From Erythrobacteraceae bacterium CCH12-C2 (GTDB taxonomy: Bacteria > Pseudomonadota > Alphaproteobacteria > Sphingomonadales > Sphingomonadaceae): 64,000 bases of DNA. The translations under genes were made by a program, and so were the position numbers. The stretch is taken from assembly GCA_001556995.1 (NCBI GenBank), contig LSKF01000094.1, forward strand, positions 57,761 through 121,760. Direction: 5' to 3'. Below, one piece after another: positions 52,637 through 62,105 of this stretch (within the stretch, counting starts at the first letter, position 1; each line of letters begins with the position of its first letter). A model generated the notes under the pieces. That model saw nothing but the letters and a program-made list of their open reading frames with translations. It made no database searches and was not told the origin of the DNA.

Positions 52637-55192
52637 ATGAGCGACGACAACGACAACCAGCGCATCCGCAAACCCCTGGGCCTCAAGCGCTCGGTCGATG
52701 CGGGCGAGGTCAAGCAGACCTTCAGCCATGGCCGCACCAACAAGGTGGTGGTCGAGGTGAAGCGTCGCCGCTTGGTCGGTAAGCCCGGTGAAGCTGCTGC
52801 GCCGCCGCCGCCACCGCCAGCTCCCGAACCCGTCGTGGCCGCACCCACGCCGACCCCGGCCCCCGCGCCGCGTCCCACCCGTCCGGCTCCCGCGGGCGAG
52901 ACCCCGCAAGAGCGCGTGAAGCGGCTCCAGCTGGAAGCCGAAGAAGAACGGCTGCGGATGGCCGAAGAAGCGCGCAAGCGTGAAGACGAAGAGCGCCAGC
53001 GCGCCGAGGAAGAAGAGCGTCGCCGCGCCGAGGAAAACCGCGCACAGGAAAAGCGCGCCGAGGAAGAGGCTCAGCAGAGCCGCACGGAAGCCGCGAGCCC
53101 GCCCCCGGAGGCTGAAGCCGCGCCCACCGTCGAGGCTCCCTCTGCCCCCGAAGAAGCCGCGTCTGCCGCCAAGGCGGAAGCGGCTCCCGCCGCGCGCCGC
53201 TTCACCCCCGTCGAGCGTCCCGAGCCCAAGCGGCCCGCCGAGGTCAAGGGCAAGAAGAAGGACGAAAAGCGCGCCGCGCCGAGCGACGAGGGCAAGGATA
53301 ATCGCCGTTCAGGCAAGCTCACCGTCACACGCGCCCTCAATGAGGATGAAGGCCGCCGCGCCCGCAGCCTCGCCGCGCTGAAGCGTGCCCGCGAAAAGGA
53401 ACGCCGTGGCCAGGGCGGCCCCTCCAAGCCGCGCGAAAAGCAGGTGCGCGACGTGGTCGTCCCCGAGGCGATCACTGTCAGCGAACTCGCCAACCGCATG
53501 GCTGAAAAGGGCGCAGACCTCGTGAAGGCGCTGTTCAACATGGGCATGATGGTCACGGTCAACCAGACCATCGATCAGGACACGGCGGAGCTGCTGGTCG
53601 AGGAATTCGGCCACAACATCACCCGCGTCTCCGCGAGCGATGTCGATATCGACACCAGCGGTGATGAAGACCCGATCGAAACCCAGAAGCCGCGTCCGCC
53701 GGTGGTCACGATCATGGGCCACGTCGATCACGGCAAAACCAGCCTGCTCGATGCGCTGCGCGGGACCGATGTGGTGAAGGGCGAGGCCGGGGGCATCACC
53801 CAGCATATCGGCGCCTACCAGATCACCACCAAGGACAAGCAGAAGATCACCTTCCTCGACACCCCGGGCCACGCTGCCTTTACCGAAATGCGGATGCGCG
53901 GGGCCAATGTCACCGACATCGTCATTCTGGTGGTCGCGGGCGACGATGGGCTGATGCCGCAGACGATCGAGGCGATCAAACACACCAAGGCCGCGGGCGC
54001 GCCGATGATCGTGGCGATCACCAAGTCGGACAAGCCCGAGTTTAACCCGCAGAAGATCCGCGAACGCCTGCTCGAACACGAAGTGATCGTTGAGGCGATG
54101 TCGGGCGATGTGCAGGATGTCGAGGTTTCGGCCAAGACCGGGGCAGGGCTCGACAAGCTAATCGAGGCGATCCAGCTGCAAGCCGAATTGCTTGAGCTCA
54201 AGGCCCGCCCTGACCGCGACGCCGAAGCGACCGTGATCGAAGCCAAGCTCGACAAGGGCCGCGGCCCGGTGGCGACCGTGCTGGTGACCCGCGGCACGCT
54301 GAAGCGCGGCGACAATTTCGTGGTCGGCACGCAGTCGGGCCGGGTGCGCGCTATTGTCGATGACAAGGGCAAGCAGCTGACCGAGGCCGGCCCCTCAATG
54401 CCGGTCGAAGTGCTGGGCCTGGGCGGTGTACCGTCCGCTGGCGACAACCTCACTGTGGTCGAGAACGAACAGCGCGCCCGCGAGGTCGCCAAGTATCGCC
54501 TCGAAATCGCGACGGAAAAGCGCACCGCGCTCGCCCCGACCAATTTCGACACGATGTTCAACAACCTCGCCTCCAGCGTCATCGAATTCCCGGTGGTGGT
54601 GCGTGCGGATGTGCAAGGGTCGGTCGAAGCGATCGTCAATGCGCTCCACAATCTGTCGAACGACGAGATCAAGGTGCGCGTGCTCAACGCAGGCGTGGGC
54701 GCGATCACGGAAAGCGATGTGACGCTGGCCGGGGCTTCAAAGGCACCGATCATCGGCTTCAACGTCCGCCCCAACGCCAAGGCGCGTGACCTCTTGAAGC
54801 GCGATAATGTGCGGATGATGTATTACGACGTCATCTATCACCTCACCGATGCCATCGCCAAGGAGATGGCGGGCGAGCTTGGGCCGGAGCGGATCGAAAC
54901 CGTGGTCGGCCGGGCCGAGGTCAAGCAGGTGTTCCCCGCGGGCAAGAAGGACAAGGCAGCGGGTCTGCTGGTTCTGGAAGGCGCGATCCGCAAGGGACTG
55001 TTTGCGCGTCTCACCCGCGCGGACGTTATCGTTTCCGCGACCAAGATCGCCTCGCTGCGGCGCTTCAAGGACGATGTGGACGAAGTGCGCGCAGGGCTGG
55101 AATGCGGCGTGGTGCTGGAAGACACCAACGACATCAAGCCGGGCGACAACCTCGAAGTCTTCTCGGTCGAGGAGCGTGAGCGGACGCTGTAA
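52637..55192 (+). CDS. infB: Translation initiation factor IF-2
   Basis: An 851-residue GTPase. The long N-terminal region has a Pro-rich stretch and a Glu/Arg-rich coiled coil (about 90-150), then an IF2_N domain. G-domain motifs are GHVDHGKT (about 360), DTPGHAAF and TKSD, followed by domains II-IV. It brings initiator tRNA to the 30S subunit. The charged N-terminal expansion is typical of alphaproteobacteria. Confidence 0.98.
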   Translation: MSDDNDNQRIRKPLGLKRSVDAGEVKQTFSHGRTNKVVVEVKRRRLVGKPGEAAAPPPPPPAPEPVVAAPTPTPAPAPRPTRPAPAGETPQERVKRLQLEAEEERLRMAEEARKREDEERQRAEEEERRRAEENRAQEKRAEEEAQQSRTEAASPPPEAEAAPTVEAPSAPEEAASAAKAEAAPAARRFTPVERPEPKRPAEVKGKKKDEKRAAPSDEGKDNRRSGKLTVTRALNEDEGRRARSLAALKRAREKERRGQGGPSKPREKQVRDVVVPEAITVSELANRMAEKGADLVKALFNMGMMVTVNQTIDQDTAELLVEEFGHNITRVSASDVDIDTSGDEDPIETQKPRPPVVTIMGHVDHGKTSLLDALRGTDVVKGEAGGITQHIGAYQITTKDKQKITFLDTPGHAAFTEMRMRGANVTDIVILVVAGDDGLMPQTIEAIKHTKAAGAPMIVAITKSDKPEFNPQKIRERLLEHEVIVEAMSGDVQDVEVSAKTGAGLDKLIEAIQLQAELLELKARPDRDAEATVIEAKLDKGRGPVATVLVTRGTLKRGDNFVVGTQSGRVRAIVDDKGKQLTEAGPSMPVEVLGLGGVPSAGDNLTVVENEQRAREVAKYRLEIATEKRTALAPTNFDTMFNNLASSVIEFPVVVRADVQGSVEAIVNALHNLSNDEIKVRVLNAGVGAITESDVTLAGASKAPIIGFNVRPNAKARDLLKRDNVRMMYYDVIYHLTDAIAKEMAGELGPERIETVVGRAEVKQVFPAGKKDKAAGLLVLEGAIRKGLFARLTRADVIVSATKIASLRRFKDDVDEVRAGLECGVVLEDTNDIKPGDNLEVFSVEERERTL

Positions 55193-55212
55193 GCCGCCAG
55201 GGATCGGTCGCT

Positions 55213-55656
55213 ATGCGAGACTATGAACCGGGAGAGGGCTCATGGGCCCAATCCCCCCACACCGCGCTTCTGGGTTCGCAATTCGTCAGCTTTGACGAAG
55301 CGACCCAGACCGCGACCATGCGCTTTACCGTGAAGCGCGAGATGTGCACCTGGCGCGGGGGCGTGCAGGGGGGCTTGGTCGCGGGCTATCTCGATGATGT
55401 GATGGGCTATGCCTATGTCGCGGCGACCGGCGGCGTCATGGCACCGCTCAACCTCGAGATTTCGATGAGCCTCATCCGCCTGATCCCTGAAGGCGCGACC
55501 ATCATCGGCACTGGCCGGGTGGTGAAGGCGGGCCAGCGCGTGGTCTTCCTTGAAGGGGAGCTTCGCGGTGAGGACGGCACGATCCATGCCCGCGCGACCT
55601 CCACCGCAATCCCGACGCCGAAGCCGACGCCCGAACGCACGGGGCTCGAGCGCTGA
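55213..55656 (+). CDS. PaaI-family thioesterase
   Basis: A 147-residue hotdog protein with [20 protein letters not shown], the HGG-type PaaI motif (here GGVQGG), and a second half with [19 protein letters not shown]. Lies inside the infB-rbfA operon, its stop overlapping the rbfA ATG by one base. Substrate unknown; position suggests housekeeping expression. Confidence 0.88.
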   Translation: MRDYEPGEGSWAQSPHTALLGSQFVSFDEATQTATMRFTVKREMCTWRGGVQGGLVAGYLDDVMGYAYVAATGGVMAPLNLEISMSLIRLIPEGATIIGTGRVVKAGQRVVFLEGELRGEDGTIHARATSTAIPTPKPTPERTGLER

Positions 55657-56060
55657 TGGCAAAGGCCCCCTTCACCCCCGAACAGCAATCGGTCCGCGTG
55701 CTCAAGGTCGGCGAGCGGGTGCGGCATATCCTGTCCGAACTGCTGGCGCGCGGCGAAGTGCATGATGATGTGGTGAGCGCGTCGCACATTTCGGTCACCG
55801 AAGTGCGCATGACGCCCGACCTGCGCCACGCGGTGGCCTATATCAAGCCGCTGATGGGGGCAGGCGAGGACGAGGTGGTGCATGCGCTGCGCCAGAACAC
55901 CGCCTTCCTCCAGCGCGAGGTCGCCCAGCGCCTCGGCCTCAAGTTCGCGCCCAAGCTGAGGTTCCGAAAGGACGAAAGCTTTGCCGAGGCCGACCGGATC
56001 GAAGCGCTGCTGCGCGATCCCAAGGTGGCCCGCGATCTGGGCGAGAACGAGGAAGAATAG
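55656..56060 (+). CDS. rbfA: 30S ribosome-binding factor RbfA
   Basis: A 134-residue single KH-like protein: [23 protein letters not shown] N-terminus, [20 protein letters not shown], and the C-terminal [21 protein letters not shown]. Needed for 16S rRNA 5'-end maturation. Last gene of the rimP-infB operon; followed by a palindromic repeat that may act as the 3' end. Confidence 0.96.
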   Translation: MAKAPFTPEQQSVRVLKVGERVRHILSELLARGEVHDDVVSASHISVTEVRMTPDLRHAVAYIKPLMGAGEDEVVHALRQNTAFLQREVAQRLGLKFAPKLRFRKDESFAEADRIEALLRDPKVARDLGENEEE

Positions 56061-56083
56061 ACACGGGGGCGCATCGCGCTTCC

Positions 56084-56174
56084 ATCCCCCCTCCCCTCGG
56101 GGAGGGGCTGGGGTGGGGGCTCTGCCATTCGAGGGGTCGAACCCCCATCCCAACCCTTCCCCAAGGGGAAGGGC
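56084..56174. repeat. GC-rich palindromic intergenic repeat, copy 2
   Basis: Same family as 38191-38283: CCTCCCCTCGGGGAGGGG, GGGGTGGGGGCTCTGCC, then CCCCCATCCCAACCCTTCC and CCAAGGGGAAGGGC. It lies between the convergent rbfA and YceI genes, a position where it could act as a bidirectional transcript end. Confidence 0.8.
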
Positions 56175-56193
56175 TTTCAAGACGCAGCTTGCC

Positions 56194-56781
56194 TCAACGC
56201 GGCACCATCCGCGCTTTCAGGGTAATGTCGACCTTGTTGCCGACGATCAGCTGATAGGCCTTCATCCCGAATTGGCGCCGGTCGATGGTGGTGGTGCCCG
56301 TGAAGCTCACCGGCTTACCCACCTGTGCCAGCGGGTCGGCGTCGAAGGTCACGGTGAGCGTCTGCGGCCGGGTGATCCCGCGCGCGGTGAGTTCGCCCGC
56401 CACCGTGCCGCGCGTCGGGCTTGTCAGCTTGAGCGACCGGCCGACGAAGCGCACGCTGGGATATTTCTCGACCCAGAAGAACTTGTCACCGCGCAGCCGC
56501 GCCAGCGTCACCGAGTCCGGGGCCTCGATCGCGGTCGCATCAAACGTCACATCGATCACCGCCCGCTCGGGCGCGCCGGGAACGATGGTGACCGCGCCCT
56601 CCATCCGTGGGAAGCGCGCGGTCTTGCTGGCGAGGCCGAAGAACGGCACCTTGGCCGCAACATTGCTGGCGCCTGCGTCGAGCGTGTAGCGCTGCGGCGT
56701 GCCCACAGCCGTATTCGCCAGCGCAAACAGCGCCGCGAGCGGCAGCAGCACAAAGCGCATGAGGTTCATCATTGTGGTCAT
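56194..56781 (-). CDS. YceI-family periplasmic protein
   Basis: About 195 residues with a Sec signal (LMRFVLLPLAALFALANTAV) and a lipocalin-like YceI domain (YTLDAGASNVAAKVPFFGLA, TARGITRPQTLTVTF). YceI proteins bind polyisoprenoid or amphiphilic lipids in the periplasm; some are base- or osmotic-stress induced. Start uncertain among ATG 56781, 56772 and 56769. Confidence 0.9.
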   Translation of the reverse strand: MTTMMNLMRFVLLPLAALFALANTAVGTPQRYTLDAGASNVAAKVPFFGLASKTARFPRMEGAVTIVPGAPERAVIDVTFDATAIEAPDSVTLARLRGDKFFWVEKYPSVRFVGRSLKLTSPTRGTVAGELTARGITRPQTLTVTFDADPLAQVGKPVSFTGTTTIDRRQFGMKAYQLIVGNKVDITLKARMVPR

Positions 56782-56861
56782 CCAAAGATAGATACGCACG
56801 AACGGGGCAAAAGGTTCAACCCCGCCTCGCCCTCTATGCGGCGAAGGGTTAGGCTGGCGCG

Positions 56862-57440
56862 ATGGCGAAGCTCTATTTCTACTATGCCAGCATGAACGCA
56901 GGCAAATCCTCGCACCTGCTCCAGGCGGATTTCAATTACCGCGAGCGGGGGATGCACACCATGCTTTGGACGGCGGCGCTCGACAGCAGGTCGGGCGGGC
57001 TGGTCAAGAGCCGGATCGGGCTGGAGCGCGAGGCGCGCCTGTTTCACCCCGATACCGATCTGTGGGCCGAGGTCAGTGCGGTGCATGCAGCAACCCCGCT
57101 CGATTGCGTGCTGGTGGACGAGGCGCAATTCCTTATCCCTGCGCAGGTGTGGCAGCTCGCCCGGCTGGCGGATGAGCGAAGCATTCCGGTGCTGTGCTAT
57201 GGGCTGAGGACCGATTTTCAGGGGGCGCTGTTCCCGGGATCGGCCGTGCTGCTCGGCATCGCCGATGCGTTGGTCGAGCTCAAGGCCGTGTGCCACTGCG
57301 GGCGCAAGGCGACGATGAACCTCCGGGTCGATGAAAGCGGCGCTGCGGTCCGCGAGGGGAAGCAGACCGAGATTGGCGGCAATGACCGCTATCTGGCGCT
57401 GTGCCGCAAGCACTTTTCCGAAGCGTTGGGCGGCACCTGA
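56862..57440 (+). CDS. tdk: Thymidine kinase
   Basis: A 192-residue type II thymidine kinase: the phosphate loop SMNAGKSSHLL (about 10-20), the DEAQFL motif, the lasso region, and a structural zinc site beginning CHCGRKATMNLR. It phosphorylates thymidine for the salvage pathway. Single gene upstream of the M50 protease. Confidence 0.96.
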   Translation: MAKLYFYYASMNAGKSSHLLQADFNYRERGMHTMLWTAALDSRSGGLVKSRIGLEREARLFHPDTDLWAEVSAVHAATPLDCVLVDEAQFLIPAQVWQLARLADERSIPVLCYGLRTDFQGALFPGSAVLLGIADALVELKAVCHCGRKATMNLRVDESGAAVREGKQTEIGGNDRYLALCRKHFSEALGGT

Positions 57441-57489
57441 TCGCGCTCCCTACTGGCTTTCGCCCGCCAGCGTTCCTATGTGACCTCGC

Positions 57490-58215
57490 ATGACCGAAAC
57501 CCTCTCCTTGGCGCTGGTGCTGATCCCGGCGATGGTGATCGCCATCGTCTTTCACGAAGTGGCCCATGGCTACGCCGCCAAAGCGCTGGGCGATCCGACT
57601 GCGAGCGAACGCGGACGGCTGACCTTGAACCCGCTCGCGCATGTTGATCCTGTCGGCACCTTGCTGGTGCCGGGCGCGCTGGCGCTGCTGGGCGGGCCGG
57701 TGTTCGGCTGGGCGAAGCCGGTGCCGGTCAACAAGTGGCGGCTCAACAACCCGCGCTACGGGATGATGGCGGTGGCGGCCGCCGGGCCGGGCAGCAACTT
57801 CGTGCTCGCGACTTTGGGAGCGCTGGCGCTCGGCCTGACCATGCCAGCCGGGCTCGGCATGGGCGGCGGCCTCGGCGAAGGGGCGGCGCTGCTGGTCGAC
57901 CGGACAGGTGAGCCCGTGTGGCTCGCGACAGGCCTGTTCTATTTCATCCTCGTCAACATCTTCCTCGGCCTGTTCAACCTGCTGCCGATCCCGCCGTTCG
58001 ATGGTTCGCACATCGTCGGCGGGTTGTTGCCTGATCGTATGCGGGCGGTGTGGGAGCGGTTGCAGGGGATCGGCATGGCGCTGCTGCTGGTGCTGATCGG
58101 GGCGAGCTGGCTGTTTGGCACCAGCTGGCTCGGCAATCTCCTGATGCCGCCCGTGGCTGCGATGATGGGTCTGTATCTCGCATTGGCGGACTGGATCGCC
58201 GCGCTGATCGCGTGA
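57490..58215 (+). CDS. Site-2 protease family (M50) membrane metallopeptidase
   Basis: A 241-residue membrane protein with the zinc motif HEVAHGY in the first helix (about 20-26) and the third ligand in NLLPIPPFDGSHI (about 165). It belongs to the short, PDZ-less, YwhC-like M50 group, not to RseP. It may cleave membrane-bound substrates. Stop overlaps the truB GTG by 4 bases. Confidence 0.93.
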   Translation: MTETLSLALVLIPAMVIAIVFHEVAHGYAAKALGDPTASERGRLTLNPLAHVDPVGTLLVPGALALLGGPVFGWAKPVPVNKWRLNNPRYGMMAVAAAGPGSNFVLATLGALALGLTMPAGLGMGGGLGEGAALLVDRTGEPVWLATGLFYFILVNIFLGLFNLLPIPPFDGSHIVGGLLPDRMRAVWERLQGIGMALLLVLIGASWLFGTSWLGNLLMPPVAAMMGLYLALADWIAALIA

Positions 58216-59204
58216 CGACGAAGCCGCCCGCTGCCTCGCCCCTGTCGGGCTGGCTGATCCTCGACAAGCCACGCGGGATGGGCTCGACCCAAGGCGTGAG
58301 CGCGGTCAAGCGGGTGCTGCGGCAGAACGGCTATGCCAAGACCAAGGTCGGTCACGGCGGCACGCTCGATCCGCTGGCCGAAGGCGTGCTGCCCATCGCG
58401 CTGGGCGAGGCGACCAAGCTTGCGGGGCGGATGCTCGATGCGAGCAAGATCTATGAATTCACGATTGCCTTCGGGGCGGAGACGTCGACGCTCGACACTG
58501 AGGGTGAGGTGATCTCCACCAGCGAAGTGCGCCCCTCGCTGGCCGCTGCGGAAGCAGTGCTTTCGCGTTTCTCCGGGCCAATCGAACAAATTCCGCCAGC
58601 CTATTCCGCGCTCAAGGTCGATGGCCAACGCGCCTATGACCGGGCGCGGGCCGGGGAGGCGGTGGAGCTGAAGGCGCGGGCGGTGACGATTTACTCTCTC
58701 TCCGTTCGGGCTGAGCTTGTCGAAGCCCTGCACTTTACTCCAGAGGTTAAGGACAGCCCTTCGACAAGCTCAGGGCGAACGGGTTTGGATGGCATCACCC
58801 TCATCGCCCACGTCTCCAAGGGCACCTACATCCGCAGCCTTGCACGGGATATCGCCCATTCCCTCGGCACCTGCGGCCATGTCACCTATCTGCGTCGCAC
58901 AAAGGCAGGCCCCTTCCTGCAGGAACAAGCGATTTCGCTGGACTTGTTGGAGGAAAGCGCTAAGGGCCGGGGCCTTGAAGACCTCCTCCTGCCGCTAGAG
59001 GCGGGGCTGGACGACATCCCGGCCCTTCACCTTGATCAGACAAGCGCGCAGGCGGTCCGTCAGGGCCGGGTCCTGTCTGACATGCCCCAATCATCCGGGC
59101 TTTATCTTGCGAAACTGGGTACAGTCCCGGTCGCGCTGATGGAAATCACGGATGGCACGGCCACGGTCGTGCGGGGGTTCAACCTTCCCGATGTCGCTGA
59201 GTAA
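58212..59204 (+). CDS. truB: tRNA pseudouridine(55) synthase, with an in-frame palindromic insertion
   Basis: About 330 residues, roughly 30 more than usual. The catalytic Asp lies in GHGGTLDPLAEGVLP (about residue 50). GTG 58212 overlaps the M50 protease stop. Residues about 164-190 (SVRAELVEALHF to DSPSTSSGRTG) are encoded by the palindromic element at 58702-58782, placed between AVTIYSL and LDGITLIAHVSKGTYIRS, the latter being the conserved continuation. The frame is intact, so the enzyme is probably made with a surface loop added. Modifies U55 in tRNA; sits before rpsO and pnp as usual. Confidence 0.96.
   Translation: MTTKPPAASPLSGWLILDKPRGMGSTQGVSAVKRVLRQNGYAKTKVGHGGTLDPLAEGVLPIALGEATKLAGRMLDASKIYEFTIAFGAETSTLDTEGEVISTSEVRPSLAAAEAVLSRFSGPIEQIPPAYSALKVDGQRAYDRARAGEAVELKARAVTIYSLSVRAELVEALHFTPEVKDSPSTSSGRTGLDGITLIAHVSKGTYIRSLARDIAHSLGTCGHVTYLRRTKAGPFLQEQAISLDLLEESAKGRGLEDLLLPLEAGLDDIPALHLDQTSAQAVRQGRVLSDMPQSSGLYLAKLGTVPVALMEITDGTATVVRGFNLPDVAE
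58702..58782. repeat. Palindromic repeat inserted in the truB reading frame
   Basis: An 81-bp element (27 codons) with the same ends as 43797-43889: CCGTTCGGGCTGAGCTTGTC at the left and CGACAAGCTCAGGGCGAACGG at the right. Its length is a multiple of three, so truB continues. Compared with the sufE copy, the arms match and the centre differs. Confidence 0.92.
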
Positions 59205-59216
59205 GAGAGAAAACCT

Positions 59217-59486
59217 ATGTCGGTGACCGCCGAAAAGAAGCAGGAAATCATTTCGTCCAATGCCCGTGATCCCAAGGACACTGGCAGCCCCGAAGTCCAG
59301 GTCGCGATCCTCACCGAGCGTATCCGCAACCTCACCGAGCACTTCAAGGATCACCACAAGGACAACCACTCGCGCCGCGGCCTTCTCATGATGGTCAACA
59401 AGCGTCGCACGCTGCTCGCCTATCTCAAGAAGAAGGATGTCGAGCGCTACAACGCGCTGATCCAGAAGCTGGGCCTGCGTAAGTAA
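59217..59486 (+). CDS. rpsO: 30S ribosomal protein S15
   Basis: An 89-residue protein with the S15 signature [21 protein letters not shown] and [19 protein letters not shown], ending QKLGLRK. Binds the central domain of 16S rRNA. Standard truB-rpsO-pnp arrangement; a terminator follows. Confidence 0.98.
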   Translation: MSVTAEKKQEIISSNARDPKDTGSPEVQVAILTERIRNLTEHFKDHHKDNHSRRGLLMMVNKRRTLLAYLKKKDVERYNALIQKLGLRK

Positions 59487-59498
59487 GAGTTTTGCGGG

Positions 59499-59524
59499 AA
59501 GGCGGCTCAAGGGCCGCCTTTCTT
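59499..59524 (+). terminator. Rho-independent terminator after rpsO
   Basis: An 8-bp stem AAGGCGGC/GCCGCCTT with a 6-base loop, followed by TCTT. The short U-tail suggests partial read-through into pnp. Confidence 0.75.
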
Positions 59525-59532
59525 GCATTTGG

Positions 59533-59561
59533 GGCTTGGCAAGCATCCGGTCTGCCAAGCC
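59533..59561 (+). promoter_or_regulatory. Hairpin in the pnp leader
   Basis: GGCTTGGCA (59533-59541) pairs perfectly with TGCCAAGCC (59553-59561) around an 11-base loop, about 100 bases before the pnp ATG. In enterobacteria a leader stem is cut by RNase III and lets PNPase repress its own mRNA; this could be an analogous element. Confidence 0.45.
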
Positions 59562-59663
59562 TTGGGGCCAAACCAGTGCCCCGCACCGGACCGGGACGGT
59601 CGTTTCCCCGGCACAAGAGGCCCCGCCCGGCAATGCGGCCGCGCGGGTTCAGAAGGAAAACTA

Positions 59664-61949
59664 ATGTTCGACACGAAAACCGTATCGCTGGAGTGGGGCG
59701 GCAAGACCCTCACTCTGGAAACCGGGCGTATTGCCCGCCAGGCTGATGGCGCCGTTCTGGCGACCTATGGCGAAACCGTGGTGCTGTGCGCCGTGACCGC
59801 CGCCAAGTCGGTGAAGGAAGGCCAAGACTTCTTCCCCCTCACCGTCCACTATCAGGAAAAGTTCTCTGCCGCCGGGCGCATCCCGGGCGGCTTCTTCAAG
59901 CGTGAGCGCGGCGCGACCGAGAAGGAAACGCTCGTCAGCCGTCTGATCGACCGTCCGATCCGCCCGCTGTTCCCCGAAGGTTTCTACAACGAAATCAACG
60001 TGATCGCGCAGGTCCTGTCGTTTGACGGCGAGACCGAAGCCGATATCGTCGCGATGATCGCGGCGTCGGCGGCGCTGACCATCTCGGGCGTGCCTTTCAT
60101 GGGCCCGATCGGCGCTGCGCGCGTCGGCTACATCGATGGCGAATATGTCCTCAACCCCAAGCAGGACAAGGCCCTGGCTGAAGGCCGGCTCGATCTGGTT
60201 GTTGCCGCGACGCAAGAAGCGGTGATGATGGTCGAATCCGAAGCCAAGGAACTGACCGAGGACGAAATGCTCGGCGCGGTGATGTTCGCGCACAACGAAA
60301 TCCGCAACGTGATCGGCGCGATCATCAGCCTTGCTGAACAGGCCGCCAAGGATCCCTGGACCGTCGATCTCAGCGACAACACTGCGGACATGAAGGCCAA
60401 GCTCAAGGACCTGATCGGCGCTGATATCGCGGCGGCCTACAAGGTCACTGACAAGTCGGCCCGCTCGAACATGCTCAACGAAGCCCGGGCCAAGGCCAAG
60501 GCGGCGTTTGCTGACGAAGGCGGCCAGACGCAGATGGTCGCGGGCAAGCTGATGAAGAAGCTCGAAGCTGAAATCGTGCGCACCGCGATCCTCAAGGATG
60601 GCCAGCGCATCGACGGCCGCAAGCTCGATCAGGTGCGCCCGATCGAAGCCATCGTCGGCTTCCTGCCGCGCACCCACGGCTCGTCGCTGTTCACCCGCGG
60701 CGAGACCCAGGCGATCTGCACTACCACGCTCGGTACCAAGGATTCCGAGCAGATGATCGATGGTCTGGAAGGCCTCAGCTATTCCAGCTTCATGCTGCAC
60801 TACAACTTCCCGCCCTATTCGGTCGGTGAAGTGGGCCGCTTCGGCGCGCCGGGGCGCCGCGAAGTCGGTCACGGCAAGCTCGCCTGGCGCGCGTTGAACC
60901 CCGTGCTGCCGAGCAAGGAAGACTTCCCCTACACCATCCGCGTGTTGTCGGACATCACCGAGTCGAACGGCTCGTCCTCGATGGCGACGGTGTGCGGCGG
61001 CTGTCTGTCGATGATGGACGCCGGTGTGCCGGTGAAGGCTCCGGTCAGCGGCATCGCCATGGGCCTGATCCTTGAAGGTGATGAATTCGCCGTCCTCTCG
61101 GACATTCTGGGCGATGAAGACCACCTCGGCGACATGGACTTCAAGGTCGCTGGCACCGAGAACGGCATCACCACGATGCAGATGGACATCAAGGTCGCCG
61201 GCATCACGCAGGAGATCATGGCCAAGGCGCTCGAGCAGGCCAAAGCCGGACGTCAGCATATCCTGGGCGAGATGGCCAAGGCGCTGACCGGTGCGCGCAC
61301 CGAAGTCAGCAAGCACGCCCCGCGCATCGAGACGATCCAGATCGACAAGTCGAAGATCCGTGACGTCATCGGCACCGGCGGCAAGGTGATCCGCGAGATC
61401 GTCGCCGAAACCGGCGCCAAGGTCGACATCGACGATGAAGGCGTGATCAAGATCTCGTCGAGCAACGTCGAGGAGATCGAAGCGGCGAAGAAGTGGATTC
61501 TCGGCATCGTCGAGGAAGCCGAGGTCGGCAAAATCTACAACGGCAAGGTCGTGAACATCGTCGATTTCGGCGCGTTCGTGAACTTCATGGGCGGCAAGGA
61601 CGGCCTCGTCCACGTCTCGGAAATGCGCAACGAGCGGGTTGAGAAGCCGACCGATGTCGTTTCCGAAGGCATGGAAGTAAAGGTGAAGGTGCTCGAGATC
61701 GATCCGCGCGGCAAGGTTCGCCTGTCGATGCGCGTTGTCGATCAGGAAACCGGCGAAGAGCTCGAAGACACCCGCCCGCCGCGCGAACCGCGCGAACCGC
61801 GCGGCGACCGTGGTGATCGCGGCGACCGTCGTGGCCCCAAGGGTGGTGGACGTGGCGGCGACCGTGGCGGACGTGACCGCGGCGGCGACCGTGGTGGCCG
61901 CGAGCGCGACAGCGGTCCGGCAGCACTGCCTGACTTCCTGAAGGACTAA
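59664..61949 (+). CDS. pnp: Polyribonucleotide nucleotidyltransferase (PNPase)
   Basis: A 761-residue protein: two RNase PH domains joined by a helical domain, then a KH domain ([20 protein letters not shown], about 565-584), an S1 domain ([20 protein letters not shown]) and a C-terminal Arg/Gly/Asp-rich tail of about 40 residues ([12 protein letters not shown] repeats). It degrades RNA phosphorolytically. The RGG-like tail may bind RNA or RNase E. ATG 59664 has AAGGA upstream. Confidence 0.98.
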   Translation: MFDTKTVSLEWGGKTLTLETGRIARQADGAVLATYGETVVLCAVTAAKSVKEGQDFFPLTVHYQEKFSAAGRIPGGFFKRERGATEKETLVSRLIDRPIRPLFPEGFYNEINVIAQVLSFDGETEADIVAMIAASAALTISGVPFMGPIGAARVGYIDGEYVLNPKQDKALAEGRLDLVVAATQEAVMMVESEAKELTEDEMLGAVMFAHNEIRNVIGAIISLAEQAAKDPWTVDLSDNTADMKAKLKDLIGADIAAAYKVTDKSARSNMLNEARAKAKAAFADEGGQTQMVAGKLMKKLEAEIVRTAILKDGQRIDGRKLDQVRPIEAIVGFLPRTHGSSLFTRGETQAICTTTLGTKDSEQMIDGLEGLSYSSFMLHYNFPPYSVGEVGRFGAPGRREVGHGKLAWRALNPVLPSKEDFPYTIRVLSDITESNGSSSMATVCGGCLSMMDAGVPVKAPVSGIAMGLILEGDEFAVLSDILGDEDHLGDMDFKVAGTENGITTMQMDIKVAGITQEIMAKALEQAKAGRQHILGEMAKALTGARTEVSKHAPRIETIQIDKSKIRDVIGTGGKVIREIVAETGAKVDIDDEGVIKISSSNVEEIEAAKKWILGIVEEAEVGKIYNGKVVNIVDFGAFVNFMGGKDGLVHVSEMRNERVEKPTDVVSEGMEVKVKVLEIDPRGKVRLSMRVVDQETGEELEDTRPPREPREPRGDRGDRGDRRGPKGGGRGGDRGGRDRGGDRGGRERDSGPAALPDFLKD

Positions 61950-61963
61950 GCCAAGCGCGCTCT

Positions 61964-62045
61964 CGTCACCCCAGCGTAAGCTGGGGCCTAGAGCAGCAAG
62001 CGCAGTTCTTTGAGGCCCTAGGTCCCAGCTTACGCTGGGATGACG
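61964..62045. repeat. Inverted repeat (CAGCGTAAGCTGGG element) after pnp
   Basis: Arms of 28 bases (61964-61991 and 62018-62045) match at 26 positions, separated by 26 bases. Each arm carries an inner palindrome CCCAGCGTAAGCTGGG-like. Only one copy lies in this window, but its form suggests a dispersed family. It may act as the pnp transcript end together with the following terminator. Confidence 0.75.
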
Positions 62046-62057
62046 GGTGAGAAAAAG

Positions 62058-62088
62058 AAGGCCGCCCGGTTCAGTCCGGGCGGCCTTT
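62058..62088 (+). terminator. Terminator hairpin after pnp
   Basis: AAGGCCGCCCGG, 6-base loop, CCGGGCGGCCTT: a perfect 12-bp stem followed by T and then CAG, so the U-tract is poor. Lies just upstream of the spermidine-synthase-like gene. Confidence 0.65.
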
Positions 62089-62105
62089 CAGTTAAGGCCC
62101 TAGGA

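Noticed and set aside
59661-61613. 650-codon open frame antisense to pnp
   Set aside because: Shadow of pnp; composition is low-complexity Asp/His/Arg and matches no family.
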